Positions 9,312-18,670 of a stretch of DNA of 64,000 nucleotides are shown here, in pieces. The stretch's first letter is position 1. Each line of letters opens with the position of its first letter. Position numbers and translations under genes: made by a program. This DNA comes from Tuberibacillus sp. Marseille-P3662. GTDB lineage: Bacteria > Bacillota > Bacilli > Bacillales > Sporolactobacillaceae. The notes beneath the pieces are model-generated. The model made no database searches. It saw only the letters and a list, made by a program, of their open reading frames with translations, and was not told where the DNA came from. The stretch spans positions 310,001 through 374,000 of the forward strand of contig NZ_FXBS01000004.1 of assembly GCF_900178005.1 (NCBI RefSeq), in the 5' to 3' direction.

Positions 9312-10214
9312 TTACAATAGGTAGTTATACTCATCCGCTAACTTTTGACATATCCGCCTCACCTTTTCTTTTTCAGCTTCTTCCCAATTTAGATACTCAT
9401 CAATTGAACCGGTTTTTTGTTCGTTTACTTTCTGAGGTAAAAGTCTGCCTATCGTTTCGTCTTCAATTTCGTCAATATCGAGAAACTGTAACAGTTGTGA
9501 AACATGCTCTCTATTCAATTCATTAAAATTAAAAACAAAATAATCATCCTGGTTTAACTGAGCCAAAAAGTCATTTATGAATTGATTTGTTTCATTCCAT
9601 AACCAGGCAATCTTCTCTACAGAATCAAAGTTATTCCATTCATTGAAGTTAGAAGAATTAGAAGTTGGTTCTACCCTGCCTTTGTCATGTGAAAGGTCCC
9701 CAGAATACCATCCTCGCCGCAAACCTGAACGAATAAATTCACCTGGGTGTCGATGCAAATGGACAAATTTAGCATTAGGAATATAATATTTAATGGCAGG
9801 TGCTAGGAAGGTGATTCGATTGTTGGTTTCCATATATCTTTGATTCCTCAGATATGTTTTAAACAACAATTCCTCTCTACCCACCACAAATATTTGTGAA
9901 ATTAATTCATTTAATGTCTTATCTCTATCAGATTGACCTAATAACTGATAAGCTTCATAGGCTATTTTTCCTTGTTCAATAAATTCAGGTTGAGGCGAAT
10001 GGAAAACACAAACATTCTTTGAATGACTCAGTAACTCCGTGAAAAATTTCGTCCCTGTTCTCCCTGTAGACAGAAAGAATACGGGTTGATAATCCGATGA
10101 TTTTATCTCATTTGTTTTGAAGTCCCTAAAATCAGCCTTCTTCTTTCGAGGACTTTGAAACATTAGATACTCGTTGAACCTCACCAATGCCTTTTGCAGG
10201 TAACGGGACACCAT
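9312..10214 (-). CDS. PAPS-dependent sulfotransferase family protein
   Basis: 300 aa. The 5'-phosphosulfate loop is FFLSTGRTGTKFFTELL at 47-63, and the 3'-phosphate motif follows as KFVHLHRHPGEFIRSGLRRG. These are the two PAPS-binding signatures of the sulfotransferase fold. There is no signal peptide, so it should act in the cytoplasm, probably sulfating a lipid-linked sugar or nucleotide-sugar intermediate. The ATG at 10214 has a clear GGAGG five bases upstream, so the 83 bp overlap with the acyltransferase gene is real. Sulfated surface glycans are uncommon in Gram-positives; the nearby sulfate adenylyltransferase and SLC13 carrier are consistent with sulfate use. Acceptor unknown. Confidence 0.82.
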   Translation of the reverse strand: MVSRYLQKALVRFNEYLMFQSPRKKKADFRDFKTNEIKSSDYQPVFFLSTGRTGTKFFTELLSHSKNVCVFHSPQPEFIEQGKIAYEAYQLLGQSDRDKTLNELISQIFVVGREELLFKTYLRNQRYMETNNRITFLAPAIKYYIPNAKFVHLHRHPGEFIRSGLRRGWYSGDLSHDKGRVEPTSNSSNFNEWNNFDSVEKIAWLWNETNQFINDFLAQLNQDDYFVFNFNELNREHVSQLLQFLDIDEIEDETIGRLLPQKVNEQKTGSIDEYLNWEEAEKEKVRRICQKLADEYNYLL

Positions 10215-10779
10215 TCATACCTCCATATCGTCTTTCTCTATCAAGTTTTTCATAGTGTTCCTGATCTCTTTGACGTAAAAGGTTAGGGCCACTTGCACCA
10301 TAGATCCCCATTTTTTCAATGACACCATGCACAACTGAACCAGCTCCAATAATAGCCCCTTCCTTAATATGCGTTCCCGGTGCTATTGTGACATTTATAC
10401 CTATCCATACATTTTTTTCAATTATAACATCACGAAATCTAAATGAATTGTCATATGGTAAAGCTTCGCCTTCATAGTTATGGCTATGTGTATACAACAC
10501 AAGGTTTCTGGCAATATGTGTATTTTCTCCTATAAACAATCCACCTTCACCACGAATAAAGGCATTATCACCTATATGAACATTATCCTCTATTTCAATA
10601 TGATTCATTCCAGTGAGTTTCGACTTCCCATTAAATCTAACACCTTGACCTACTTTGTTTACCTTCTCTTTATAGTAATGACTTAAGAAGTAACTTAAAA
10701 AAGCTTTATAATTATTATCTATAAAGAAGAGTATTTTGCCAATCATTAACCTCAGTCGATGGAATTTTCGCAATGCCAT
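10132..10779 (-). CDS. Left-handed beta-helix (hexapeptide) acyltransferase
   Basis: 215 aa. After a ~35-residue helical lead come hexapeptide repeats: IEIEDNVHIGDNAFIRGEGG, LFIGENTHIARNLVLYTHSH and VIIEKNVWIGINVTIAPGTH, then IKEGAIIGAGSVV. This is the maltose/galactoside O-acetyltransferase-like type, with the catalytic histidine most likely within THSHNYEG. It probably acetylates a sugar of the polymer. In a WbpA-B-D-E-like pathway it could fill the N-acetyltransferase (WbpD) step, although its N-terminus differs from classical WbpD. The ATG follows AAAAAGGGGGGAC. The last 83 bp also encode the start of the sulfotransferase in another frame. Confidence 0.85.
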   Translation of the reverse strand: MALRKFHRLRLMIGKILFFIDNNYKAFLSYFLSHYYKEKVNKVGQGVRFNGKSKLTGMNHIEIEDNVHIGDNAFIRGEGGLFIGENTHIARNLVLYTHSHNYEGEALPYDNSFRFRDVIIEKNVWIGINVTIAPGTHIKEGAIIGAGSVVHGVIEKMGIYGASGPNLLRQRDQEHYEKLDRERRYGGMNGVPLPAKGIGEVQRVSNVSKSSKEEG

Positions 10780-10811
10780 GTCCCCCCTTTTTAAGACAAA
10801 ACAATGGAACT

Positions 10812-11828
10812 TTAATCTAGTTTCACTGGTTGATGACTTTCTGCCGAACGATAAAGACCCAATACTAATTCTAGCGCTTTTTTACCATCGTCACCAGTTA
10901 CAATAGGCTGACGATTTTCATCAATAGCCGAAATCATATCCTCGATAATCCACTGATGACCAGGTTTTCCAAATGGGTCACTTTCAATCCGATCAATCAT
11001 CCCTTTAACTTCTTTTTCTTCCATACCTTCGATGTCCCAGTGCTCTATATAATTCGCAGTTCTACCACCTATTTTAACCGTTCCATTCTCGCCAAAGACA
11101 CTTAATGTCTCCTCAAGATTTGTCGGATAAATGGTTGTTGCCGCTTCGATAACGCCTAGGGCTCCATTCTTAAATCGAACAATTCCTGTGGATACATCTT
11201 CCGCTTCAATGTCACGTAGCCGGGTCGCATCCATACTAAAGACTTCTTCAACATCACCCATTAACCAAACTAACAAATCAAGATTGTGAATGGCTTGATT
11301 CATGAGAACCCCGCCGTCGAAAGCTTTGGTCCCTCTCCAATCCGCTTGATTATAATAAGCCTGATTCCGGTTCCAACGAACGGTGGCATTCGCGTGACTA
11401 AGTTTGCCCACCTTACCTTCATCCATAACCTTACGAAGTTCCATAACCGCTGGACGAAATCGATTTGGATGGACGACAGAAAGTTTGACACCATTCTCCT
11501 TACATGCAGCAATCATAGTGTCGGCATCTTCGATTGTAAGAGCAATGGGTTTTTCAACAATGATGTGTTTTTTCGCGTTAGCCACTTGGGTGGTTAGCGG
11601 CGCATGCAATCCGCTTGGGGTACAGATGTTAACAACATCAATATCGTCGTTTTTTAGCATTTCAGTTAGATCTTCATGGGCTTGCACATGATACTTCTCT
11701 ACAAACCTCTCCATATTTTCAGGAATCTTATCGCAAACAGCTACTAAATGAGCGTCTTCTATTTTATCAATTTGTTCGACATGTTTGTTGGCAATATGAC
11801 CACAACCAACAATAGCGAAATTTACCAT
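10812..11828 (-). CDS. Gfo/Idh/MocA family sugar-nucleotide dehydrogenase (WbpB-like)
   Basis: About 338 aa NAD(P)-dependent oxidoreductase. The N-terminus VNFAIVGCGHIANKHVEQI is the dinucleotide fold, VVNICTPSGLHAP and HIIVEKPIALT (with the family EKP motif) follow, and the C-terminal substrate domain contains GGVLMNQAIHNLDLLVWLMG with its conserved histidine. In P. aeruginosa WbpB oxidises C3 of UDP-GlcNAcA ahead of the DegT aminotransferase WbpE, and both partner types are present here. Two in-frame ATGs follow AAGGAG, and the second (11828) has better spacing. First gene of the operon, with a probable promoter and dyad upstream (11937-11975). Family certain, step inferred. Confidence 0.86.
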   Translation of the reverse strand: MVNFAIVGCGHIANKHVEQIDKIEDAHLVAVCDKIPENMERFVEKYHVQAHEDLTEMLKNDDIDVVNICTPSGLHAPLTTQVANAKKHIIVEKPIALTIEDADTMIAACKENGVKLSVVHPNRFRPAVMELRKVMDEGKVGKLSHANATVRWNRNQAYYNQADWRGTKAFDGGVLMNQAIHNLDLLVWLMGDVEEVFSMDATRLRDIEAEDVSTGIVRFKNGALGVIEAATTIYPTNLEETLSVFGENGTVKIGGRTANYIEHWDIEGMEEKEVKGMIDRIESDPFGKPGHQWIIEDMISAIDENRQPIVTGDDGKKALELVLGLYRSAESHQPVKLD

Positions 11829-11936
11829 ATACATTTACTCCTTTTGTCTAGCATCTAAAAAATCCACTACTTATTTTACCTTATTTCGATGACTTTCGCA
11901 CCTTTATCTGCCACTGATCTAACGTTTGAACCGTTA

Positions 11937-11975
11937 ATTTTGTTTCTAACCTCGAAAATTGTCAATGATTTGACA
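11937..11975 (-). promoter_or_regulatory. Putative promoter of the polysaccharide operon with a TGTCAA/TTGACA dyad
   Basis: On the minus strand TTGACA (11960-11965) is separated by 17 bp from CAAAAT (11937-11942), about 95 bp before the Gfo/Idh start. The -35 box is one arm of a perfect inverted repeat TGTCAA-ATCA-TTGACA (11960-11975), placed as an operator would be. The -10 match is only 4 of 6. Confidence 0.45.
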
Positions 11976-11999
11976 TAGATATGTTATTAATAAAGGAGT

Positions 12000-13079
12000 C
12001 TAAAACTTACTATAGAAGGCTTGCAAAGTATTTTTTGCTGTTAATCGAATCTTTTCTTGTTCATTTTCAATCATCAGTTTTAACTTTTGTCTTACAATGT
12101 TTAGATGATCGTATTGATTAAGTAATAATCGCTCTAAATCATCCGCCGACCAATGCCCATCGACCTTTCCTATAATAGGCTGATCAAACTGTTCTGCAAC
12201 CGCATCGATCTTCGGATCATAAGATAAGGCAATAAAAGGAGTTTGCATAACGGCTGCAAAAATAAGTGAATGCAGCCTCATACCAAACAGCAAGTCTGCA
12301 TTGTCAATGATCGCCATTTTCTCTTCTAATTTAAGATCATCGCAGGCAATCACCGGCGTTCCCTTCATCATAGAAGCGATATCACGCGAAGCACGAGTAT
12401 CTTCACCGCCATGAAATGGGATGAACACCACTTTAAATCCTTTATCAATAACACCATCTAACGCAGTGGCCATTTTTTTTTGGTAGCCATTCCCTTTTTT
12501 CCAATCGCGGACTGAAACCGCTATAACGGATTCCGAGTATTTATCACGCTTTTGAAGCATATATTTGTTTTTCGGAAAATCGAGTCCAATAACGGGGTCT
12601 GGAACTACATGAATATCTTTTTTTATTCCGATCTTCTGTAGCAATCGCTTTGACTGTTTATCACGAACAGTAACTAAAGACGCCTTTGAGATCACTAGTT
12701 TCGATAGCCATTGACTCCATTTTGTTTTTAACGGACCAACACCTTGGGCATAAAAAACAAAAGGCGTTCTTAAAATAACAGCGATGAACATCACAGCTAT
12801 GTAATAGGGGACACTCTTCCAACTCGTTGCATCCTGTAATAAACTCCCGCCTCCACTAATGAGACCATCTGATTTCTTCAAGGCTTTAACGACATCATTA
12901 ATACGCCAACGATTGACAGCGGTTACCCCATATGTTTTGGAAGTTTCCTTTGGATTATTCGAGAGAACAGTAACTTCAATGTTTGTATCCAATTGTATCA
13001 AATTTGAAATGATGGCAAAAAGGATGGCTTCATCCCCAGTATTGTCAAACCCATAATATCCAGAAATTACAATATTCAT
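12000..13079 (-). CDS. csaB: Polysaccharide pyruvyl transferase CsaB
   Basis: 359 aa. The start MNIVISGYYGFDNTGDEAIL is the hallmark of CsaB, followed by GLISGGGSLLQDATSWKSV, FYAQGVGPLKT and GMRLHSLIFAA. CsaB transfers pyruvate from phosphoenolpyruvate to a ManNAc of the secondary cell wall polysaccharide, and that ketal is the ligand of SLH domains. Four SLH-domain proteins are encoded within 10 kb, so the context is coherent. The ATG lies about 11 bases after AAAGGGGG. It follows the broken flippase and wecG on the same strand, giving a probable wecG-flippase-csaB unit. Confidence is high. Confidence 0.93.
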   Translation of the reverse strand: MNIVISGYYGFDNTGDEAILFAIISNLIQLDTNIEVTVLSNNPKETSKTYGVTAVNRWRINDVVKALKKSDGLISGGGSLLQDATSWKSVPYYIAVMFIAVILRTPFVFYAQGVGPLKTKWSQWLSKLVISKASLVTVRDKQSKRLLQKIGIKKDIHVVPDPVIGLDFPKNKYMLQKRDKYSESVIAVSVRDWKKGNGYQKKMATALDGVIDKGFKVVFIPFHGGEDTRASRDIASMMKGTPVIACDDLKLEEKMAIIDNADLLFGMRLHSLIFAAVMQTPFIALSYDPKIDAVAEQFDQPIIGKVDGHWSADDLERLLLNQYDHLNIVRQKLKLMIENEQEKIRLTAKNTLQAFYSKF

Positions 13080-13123
13080 TTTAATCCGAGCCCCCTTTCA
13101 CATAATTCTATTCAAGCATAAAA

Positions 13124-14669
13124 TCACTTGATTCTAGTGATGACTTTCCCAACCACAGGATAGTTTTTCAATTTTTCAAGACCCATAATTAAGACCGTTA
13201 AAGTAAAATAAATAACCGCTCCTGCAATAATGGAAACGGTAATATATACGAATGCCTCTAACCTTGACCACAATCCAACATCAAAAATGAACAACGGTAC
13301 ACCGACAGCAGCTCCCATACAAAAACTAGCGAATATAAAAACACCTACATCTTTTGTGAACAGACGAGCAAGGAACCTTTTTTTTAATCAAAAATATACT
13401 AATTGCATACATCAATGTGTAGACAAGCAATGTGGAAATACCTGCACCAATGAGACCTAGGTTTGTCACCAATAAAATATTAAGGACCGCTTTAACAACA
13501 ACACCCAATATAATGACGTAGGATGCCGCTTTATAATAATTGATGCTCTGAAAAACAATGTAGTAAGGAAATCACTAAGAAGCTGAACCCAAGTAAAGCA
13601 AATACAAAACTACCCTGCAAATCACCAAATAATGCAAGGTTAAGCGGGACCGCCAGACTAGAAAATCCTATAGCTGTTGGCCAGGATATCAATTGATTCA
13701 ATGCTTCCGATTGCTTGATAACCTTAGCGGCTTGTTTATGATTATTCTTCACAATCCAAAAAGACACGGCAGGAACAAGTGGTAAAAGGATCGAAGTTGA
13801 GAACACCGTCCCAATTTGAATGATCAAGAGTCCTCGACCGTAAATCCCATATAACTCACTGACATTAGTTTGATGACTCTTATACCAATGTAATGAGCTC
13901 GGAATCGTCAACGAACCGACTAAATTTAAAAGTGCCATCGTCAAAGTTCCGATAGCTAGAGGTATTGAAACCTTGGTAATTCGTTTTGACCAATATTTAA
14001 AGACCTCCATACGAAACGGTTGTTTTGCTTTATTTTTAAGATCAGTACGTGTGAACACTTGCCGCAGATAAACGAGCGAAGTAAACGCCCCGATTGATGA
14101 GCCAGTCATGACCCATGTCGATATTTTTATACTTGAAGCACCAATTCGGGTAAAATATATGGCAGCTATTAAAATGATACCGACACGAACAAATTGTTCA
14201 ATCGTTTGTGAAATTGCGGTCGGTCGCATATCGCCATAACTTTGAAAATAGCCGCGATGTAATGCCATGTAAGGGGCAATAACAAGTGTGATTGCTACAA
14301 CGATAATAGCTGACTGCATCTCGGAATTACCTAGCAGAATCGCTATGGGTTCTGAAAATAAGGTCAATACTAAGAATCCTGTAACACCAAAACCAATAGC
14401 CATGATACAAGCCGTCTGATAAATGGATTGAATATCTCTTTCATTACCATGGGAATAGGCTTCAGAAATGAGTTTAGAAATTGCAAGCGGAATACCAGCA
14501 ACTGATATTATTAACGCAACCATATATAAAGGGTAGATCAACGTGAAAATACCCAAAACTTCGTCACCAGCTATATTTTGAAGCGGAATGCGAAAGAGGC
14601 TTCCTAACACTTTTGATAATAAGGTTGCGATCGCGATAACCGTTGTTCCTTTACTATGCTTTGCTTCAT
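13124..14669 (-). pseudogene. Frameshifted polysaccharide flippase (YtgP/SpoVB/MurJ-like)
   Basis: The three frames together spell a typical ~515 aa MOP-superfamily flippase. The ATG at 14669 overlaps the wecG stop (ATGA). One missing G near 14648 (AAGGAAC where AAGGGAAC is expected) shifts the frame before KGTTVIAIATLLSKVLGSLF. A second shift near 13552 breaks VISLL from IVFQSINYYKAASYV. A third lies in a run of eight T (13378-13385), where seven would restore IKKRFLARLFTKDVGVFIFA. The longest surviving piece runs from a GTG at 14610 to 13531 (359 aa). The protein ends at 13124. Either a decayed gene, or sequence errors; three independent errors in one gene of a window otherwise free of them would be surprising. 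Confidence 0.85.
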
Positions 14670-15403
14670 TTTAACATCTTAGCTTTCTGCTTTAAGATTT
14701 TCAAAGCGAACAGTGGAAGGGCCATCATTCGTCTTCCACGCTGGGGTTGCTGTAACAACCGATAAAGCCATTCAATATTTAACTTCTGCCAGATTTGCGG
14801 CGCACGCTTGGTTGTTCCAGAAAGGACATCAAAACATCCCCCTACACCAATAAATACCCCTTTTTCAAATTTAGAAATATGACGGGCAATCCACTGCTCC
14901 TGGCGAGGGAATCCCATGGCAACAAATATAAAATCGGGTTGGGCCTGCCTTATATCCTCTATAATATGTTCGTCGTCCAAACCGAAATAACCGTGATGGG
15001 CACCCACAGTTTTCAAAGATGGGTATAATTGTTTGACCGTTTCTAAAGTTCTATTAAGAACGGCATCTTTTGCGCCTAAAAAGTAGACGCACCACTGCTT
15101 TTCATCAGCTACTTGCAAAGCATTCATAAAAATATCAAAGCCTGTGACCCTTTCACAAATTGGTTGGTTAAGAAAGCGTGAGGCTTTGACAATCCCTGTG
15201 CCATCAGGGGTAATGTATGTTGCTGTATTTATCAATTTTCTATAATTTTGATCACGATGGGAATGAACAACAATTTCCGGATTTGCCGTGACAACAAATG
15301 CTTTCTCTTTTTTTTGTATATGATTATTTAATAGTTTCATAATATCTACTAAAGACGAATTGATAAATTGAATTCCTAGGATATCGACTTTTGATGAAGA
15401 CAT
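14666..15403 (-). CDS. wecG: WecG/TagA/CpsF family N-acetylmannosaminyltransferase
   Basis: 245 aa glycosyltransferase of the GT26 family, which transfers ManNAc from UDP-ManNAc to undecaprenyl-PP-GlcNAc, the committed step of several wall polysaccharides. Signatures: VVTANPEIVVHSHRD, TYITPDGTGIVKASRFL (with the catalytic aspartate), ERVTGFDIF, PDFIFVAMGFPRQEQWI and GVGGCFDVLSG. The C-terminal basic tail (KLNIEWLYRLLQQPQRGRRM) is thought to bind the membrane. The ATG at 15403 follows GGTGGGTC; an upstream in-frame TTG at 15439 has only a weak site. The donor is supplied by the WecB-type epimerase at 22.4-23.5 kb. It is translationally coupled to the broken flippase gene. Confidence 0.92.
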   Translation of the reverse strand: MSSSKVDILGIQFINSSLVDIMKLLNNHIQKKEKAFVVTANPEIVVHSHRDQNYRKLINTATYITPDGTGIVKASRFLNQPICERVTGFDIFMNALQVADEKQWCVYFLGAKDAVLNRTLETVKQLYPSLKTVGAHHGYFGLDDEHIIEDIRQAQPDFIFVAMGFPRQEQWIARHISKFEKGVFIGVGGCFDVLSGTTKRAPQIWQKLNIEWLYRLLQQPQRGRRMMALPLFALKILKQKAKMLK

Positions 15404-15454
15404 TTTGACCCACCAACTTAAATGAATGTCACTTTTCAAACCTAATCATAACAC

Positions 15455-15490
15455 AAAGAGGATGCGACAGAAACATGTCGCACCCTCTTT
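15455..15490 (-). terminator. Intrinsic terminator after the SLH glucosaminidase gene
   Basis: A 15-bp stem with one mismatch (AAAGAGGGTGCGACA / TGTCGCATCCTCTTT on the minus strand) begins 14 bases past the stop codon; the loop is 6 bases. Confidence 0.75.
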
Positions 15491-15504
15491 AATTTTGTCG
15501 TATT

Positions 15505-17403
15505 TTATTTGGCGATGGAAACGTCTTTTGCAAGCTGGCCGTATTGACCATTATTGTAGGTATATAGATAATCAAAACTTCGAAAGTCCGAATTTTCGGA
15601 AGTGATTTTGAACCACTTACCTTCGCTATTTTCTACCTTATCCTTAATAATAAGACCTGCGCCAGCACGCGGATACTGATATGGTTCGGTAGTAGAGGTG
15701 CTTGGCTTCGGTCTGACATTCAGGGAATCTGCCGTAGCGATACCTAGGTTATATTTTCCGAAGTCATCCCCCCCAAGCGATTTGTCAATCCGATACATAT
15801 AGCCCGCAATTTTTTGACCCCAATACGCATCGGACGCATACTTCACATTCATACCAGCTGCTTTGTTTCCAAGCATGGCTCCGTAGTAATATTGACCATC
15901 AGGATCCTGGTAATTATTGATAACATATTGAGCAACTTGGTTGACGCTATCTTGATAAGAGTCAAATTTGTAGACTTCGCTACATTCCCTGCCATCATTT
16001 GCTTGATACCCATATATATTATTTCTTTCCTGAGCTATACAACTGCTCCCCCACGCACTCTCATGAATCGCATGGGCAAGTAAGTATAAGGCATTGACAC
16101 CATACTTTCCTTGGGCTTTGATAAATTCATCGCCTAAACTTGCAAGAGGCCCAGTGCCACCCATCTTTTGCTTAATCCTATCCGGGATATTATTCTTGAC
16201 ATAGCGATTAAGATCTTCAGCTGTATAAGAGGTCTTTGTATTCAAAGGTAAAAGATTAAAATATTGATATGCCGTTCCGACCTTCTGTCCAGATATCGTT
16301 TTGAACGTATGACCGTCCCAACTATAATACTTTTTACCTTCTTGAAGGAAATCAGGGGCCGGTCCATATGAATAAGTTCCACTCATACCACTGACAATGT
16401 GATGATAGAGGACATCATTGTCCACAGTATAATATGATCGTTTCTCAGCAAGTTCAGACGGTTTTAAGCCGGCTACATCCTGCTTAATGTAGCCTGTTAA
16501 TCTCCCTAATTGAACCTTAACCCAAGACTCCCCAGATTCTAAATATTTTAGTTCAGTTCCAGTTGAAACATAAGTTAGGTCAGATGATAGTCTTGAGGTT
16601 TCATAAAAAACCGTAAATCCACCTGCGTGAACAAGACCATCTTTCATCCAAACAATTTTATTACCATGAAAAACAACTTCATTTGAGTGATCAGCCTGAC
16701 GCTTAGCTCCATCAAATGTTTGATACATTTCACTTTGCTTATTGATGTCACCGTCACTTGAAATTGACGCAACACTATATTCACCTTGTGACTTTTCCAA
16801 GACGTTCTGAACACGATAAATCACAACTGCTGCATTAGCTCTAATAGTATTATTTTTCGGTCGAAAAGTATTATTCAAATAGCCTTTAATAATTCCTAGA
16901 GCAACATTAGTCTTAACTGCGTTTAAATACTCTTCTTTTTGTAAGATCTTATTCTTATCAGTGAAGGTTAACGGTTTTGTTTCAGCAACAACTCCATTAA
17001 TTGATAGAACCCGATTAATCATCACTGCCATTTGCTCCCTACTAATCTTCAAATCAGGATGAAATGTGCCATCGGGATACCCATTAACAATACCTGCTGC
17101 TGCCGCTTGATGAATCTCATCATATAGCGCTCTATCAGAAGACACATCTGGGAAAGGGTCAAAGTCTCCTCCCTTTATGTCTAATGATCTCACAACAAAG
17201 GCGGCAAATTCTGCTCTAGTAATCTGATCTCCAGGAAAATAGTTTCCCTTACCATCTCCTTTGAGAACTCCTTGGTCGATTAATGCATTCATGGCCTCTT
17301 CAGCATAATCATACTGGTCCGGAAAGTTTGCTTGAGCGTGACCAACTGTAATAAACGAAAAGACTAGTAATAAGCCTAAAATACCTGATAGAAATTTCTT
17401 CAT
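15505..17403 (-). CDS. SLH-anchored N-acetylglucosaminidase (GH73 type)
   Basis: 632 aa secreted autolysin. Layout: signal peptide (MKKFLSGILGLLLVFSFITV, cleaved near HAQA); three SLH domains at about 25-205, the first with the binding motif ITRAEF; a middle region with SH3-like strands; a glucosaminidase domain at about 430-560 with LLAHAIHESAWGSS (catalytic glutamate in HES) and NIYGYQAND; and a C-terminal SH3-type segment (DSLNVRPKPSTSTT). It should cleave the GlcNAc-MurNAc bond of peptidoglycan while held on pyruvylated wall polysaccharide. The ATG at 17403 follows GAGGGGGAAG; the frame is open five codons further up without a site. It is divergent from the NlpC/P60-SLH gene. Confidence 0.9.
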   Translation of the reverse strand: MKKFLSGILGLLLVFSFITVGHAQANFPDQYDYAEEAMNALIDQGVLKGDGKGNYFPGDQITRAEFAAFVVRSLDIKGGDFDPFPDVSSDRALYDEIHQAAAAGIVNGYPDGTFHPDLKISREQMAVMINRVLSINGVVAETKPLTFTDKNKILQKEEYLNAVKTNVALGIIKGYLNNTFRPKNNTIRANAAVVIYRVQNVLEKSQGEYSVASISSDGDINKQSEMYQTFDGAKRQADHSNEVVFHGNKIVWMKDGLVHAGGFTVFYETSRLSSDLTYVSTGTELKYLESGESWVKVQLGRLTGYIKQDVAGLKPSELAEKRSYYTVDNDVLYHHIVSGMSGTYSYGPAPDFLQEGKKYYSWDGHTFKTISGQKVGTAYQYFNLLPLNTKTSYTAEDLNRYVKNNIPDRIKQKMGGTGPLASLGDEFIKAQGKYGVNALYLLAHAIHESAWGSSCIAQERNNIYGYQANDGRECSEVYKFDSYQDSVNQVAQYVINNYQDPDGQYYYGAMLGNKAAGMNVKYASDAYWGQKIAGYMYRIDKSLGGDDFGKYNLGIATADSLNVRPKPSTSTTEPYQYPRAGAGLIIKDKVENSEGKWFKITSENSDFRSFDYLYTYNNGQYGQLAKDVSIAK

Positions 17404-17578
17404 GTTCTTCCCCCTCATATATAATCCTCATAATAAAATTAGCAAACATTTTGCTATTTTACTAGATGATTTCCTCATTTTTCATATTAAATAAGGAATA
17501 TTAATGCAGATGTCCTATTAGAATTACCGTTGATATATTACAAAAAGTTTGCAAGTTCGACGTTTATTATTATGAAAC

Positions 17579-17596
17579 TGTAATCTCACATACTAA
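17579..17596 (+). promoter_or_regulatory. Weak WalR-box-like motif upstream of the NlpC/P60-SLH gene
   Basis: TGTAATCTCACATACTAA resembles the longer, better conserved 19-mer found upstream of the two other NlpC/P60 genes (36643-36661 and 46118-46136), with one base less between the halves. Suggestive only. Confidence 0.25.
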
Positions 17597-17656
17597 ATTC
17601 ATGTGCTAGACTCAACATGTTAGGATCAATATTTGAAATAAATGGAGGATAAAGGG

Positions 17657-18670
17657 TTGGCCAGAAAAACATTAACACTAGTCATTTCAATACTGACAGT
17701 GTTCACAGTCTTCTTTGTACCACAGTCCCAGGCAAATACGCGTGATGACGTTGTCACCGCTGCAAAACAACACATAGGGACTCCCTATCGCTGGGGGGGA
17801 ACCACACCTAAGGGCTTTGATTGTTCAGGCTTTGTCCAATATGCATTTAACAAAGTTGGCATCAATATACCCCGGACAACAAGTCAACAATACCAAGCTG
17901 GAAAAGCCGTTTCCAAATCTCATTTAAAACGTGGAGACATTGTTTTCTTTGAAACTTATAAGAGCGGACCATCCCATTCCGGCATATATATTGGCGGAGG
18001 GGACTTTATTCATACCTCTTCCACAGATGGCGTCACGATTGACAATATTAACAGCCCTTACTACTGGGGACCGAAATATTTAGGTGCTCGACGAGTCATT
18101 AATGAGCCAATCAAAAAGCAAGATGTTGACCCAAAGCCACTATCAAATGGACATTACTATGACGTTGCAAAAAGCTACTGGGCTTACGAAAAAATTACTA
18201 AACTAAGCAAAAATAACGTTATTAATGGCTATAAAGATGACACCTTCCGTCCTAGGCAAACCATTAGCCGAGCTGAAGTTGCACAAATCCTTGCCAATCA
18301 CTTTAATCTTGACACGTCCAGTTCCAGTGGGTCGTTCAGCGACGTTTCATCCAACTTTTGGGGCGCAGGTGCGATTAATGCAGCAGACAAGGCTGGCTAT
18401 ATTGACGGATATAAAAATGGCACATTTAAACCTAACCAGCCCATCACTCGCCAGGAAGTCGCTGCATTGTTTACTAAAGTATTTAACTTATCAGCTGATA
18501 CTAGAAAAGTTGATTTTAAAGATGTCAGTGAAGACGACTGGTCTTATGACAGTATTCAGGCAATGGCTGCCGCTGGTTTAACAACGGGTTATAAAAATAA
18601 CACCTTCAAACCAAAAGAAGAAACAACACGGGCAGAGTTTGTTGTCTTCCTATACAGAGCTCTATACTAA
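17657..18670 (+). CDS. NlpC/P60 endopeptidase with three C-terminal SLH domains
   Basis: 337 aa secreted cell-wall hydrolase, predicted gamma-D-glutamyl-diamino acid endopeptidase. A signal peptide ends near QSQA. NlpC/P60 domain at about 30-150: catalytic Cys in TPKGFDCSGFVQYAF, His in SGPSHSGIYIGGG, third residue in DFIHTSS. Three SLH domains follow (about 165-335), including ITRQEVAALF and a terminal TTRAEFVVFLYRALY. I place the start at TTG 17657, eight bases after GGAGG; the ATG at 17642 lies upstream of that site and has none of its own. It ends in a terminator shared with the convergent subtilase gene. The reverse domain order from the SLH glucosaminidase shows the anchor can sit at either end. 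Confidence 0.92.
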   Translation: MARKTLTLVISILTVFTVFFVPQSQANTRDDVVTAAKQHIGTPYRWGGTTPKGFDCSGFVQYAFNKVGINIPRTTSQQYQAGKAVSKSHLKRGDIVFFETYKSGPSHSGIYIGGGDFIHTSSTDGVTIDNINSPYYWGPKYLGARRVINEPIKKQDVDPKPLSNGHYYDVAKSYWAYEKITKLSKNNVINGYKDDTFRPRQTISRAEVAQILANHFNLDTSSSSGSFSDVSSNFWGAGAINAADKAGYIDGYKNGTFKPNQPITRQEVAALFTKVFNLSADTRKVDFKDVSEDDWSYDSIQAMAAAGLTTGYKNNTFKPKEETTRAEFVVFLYRALY

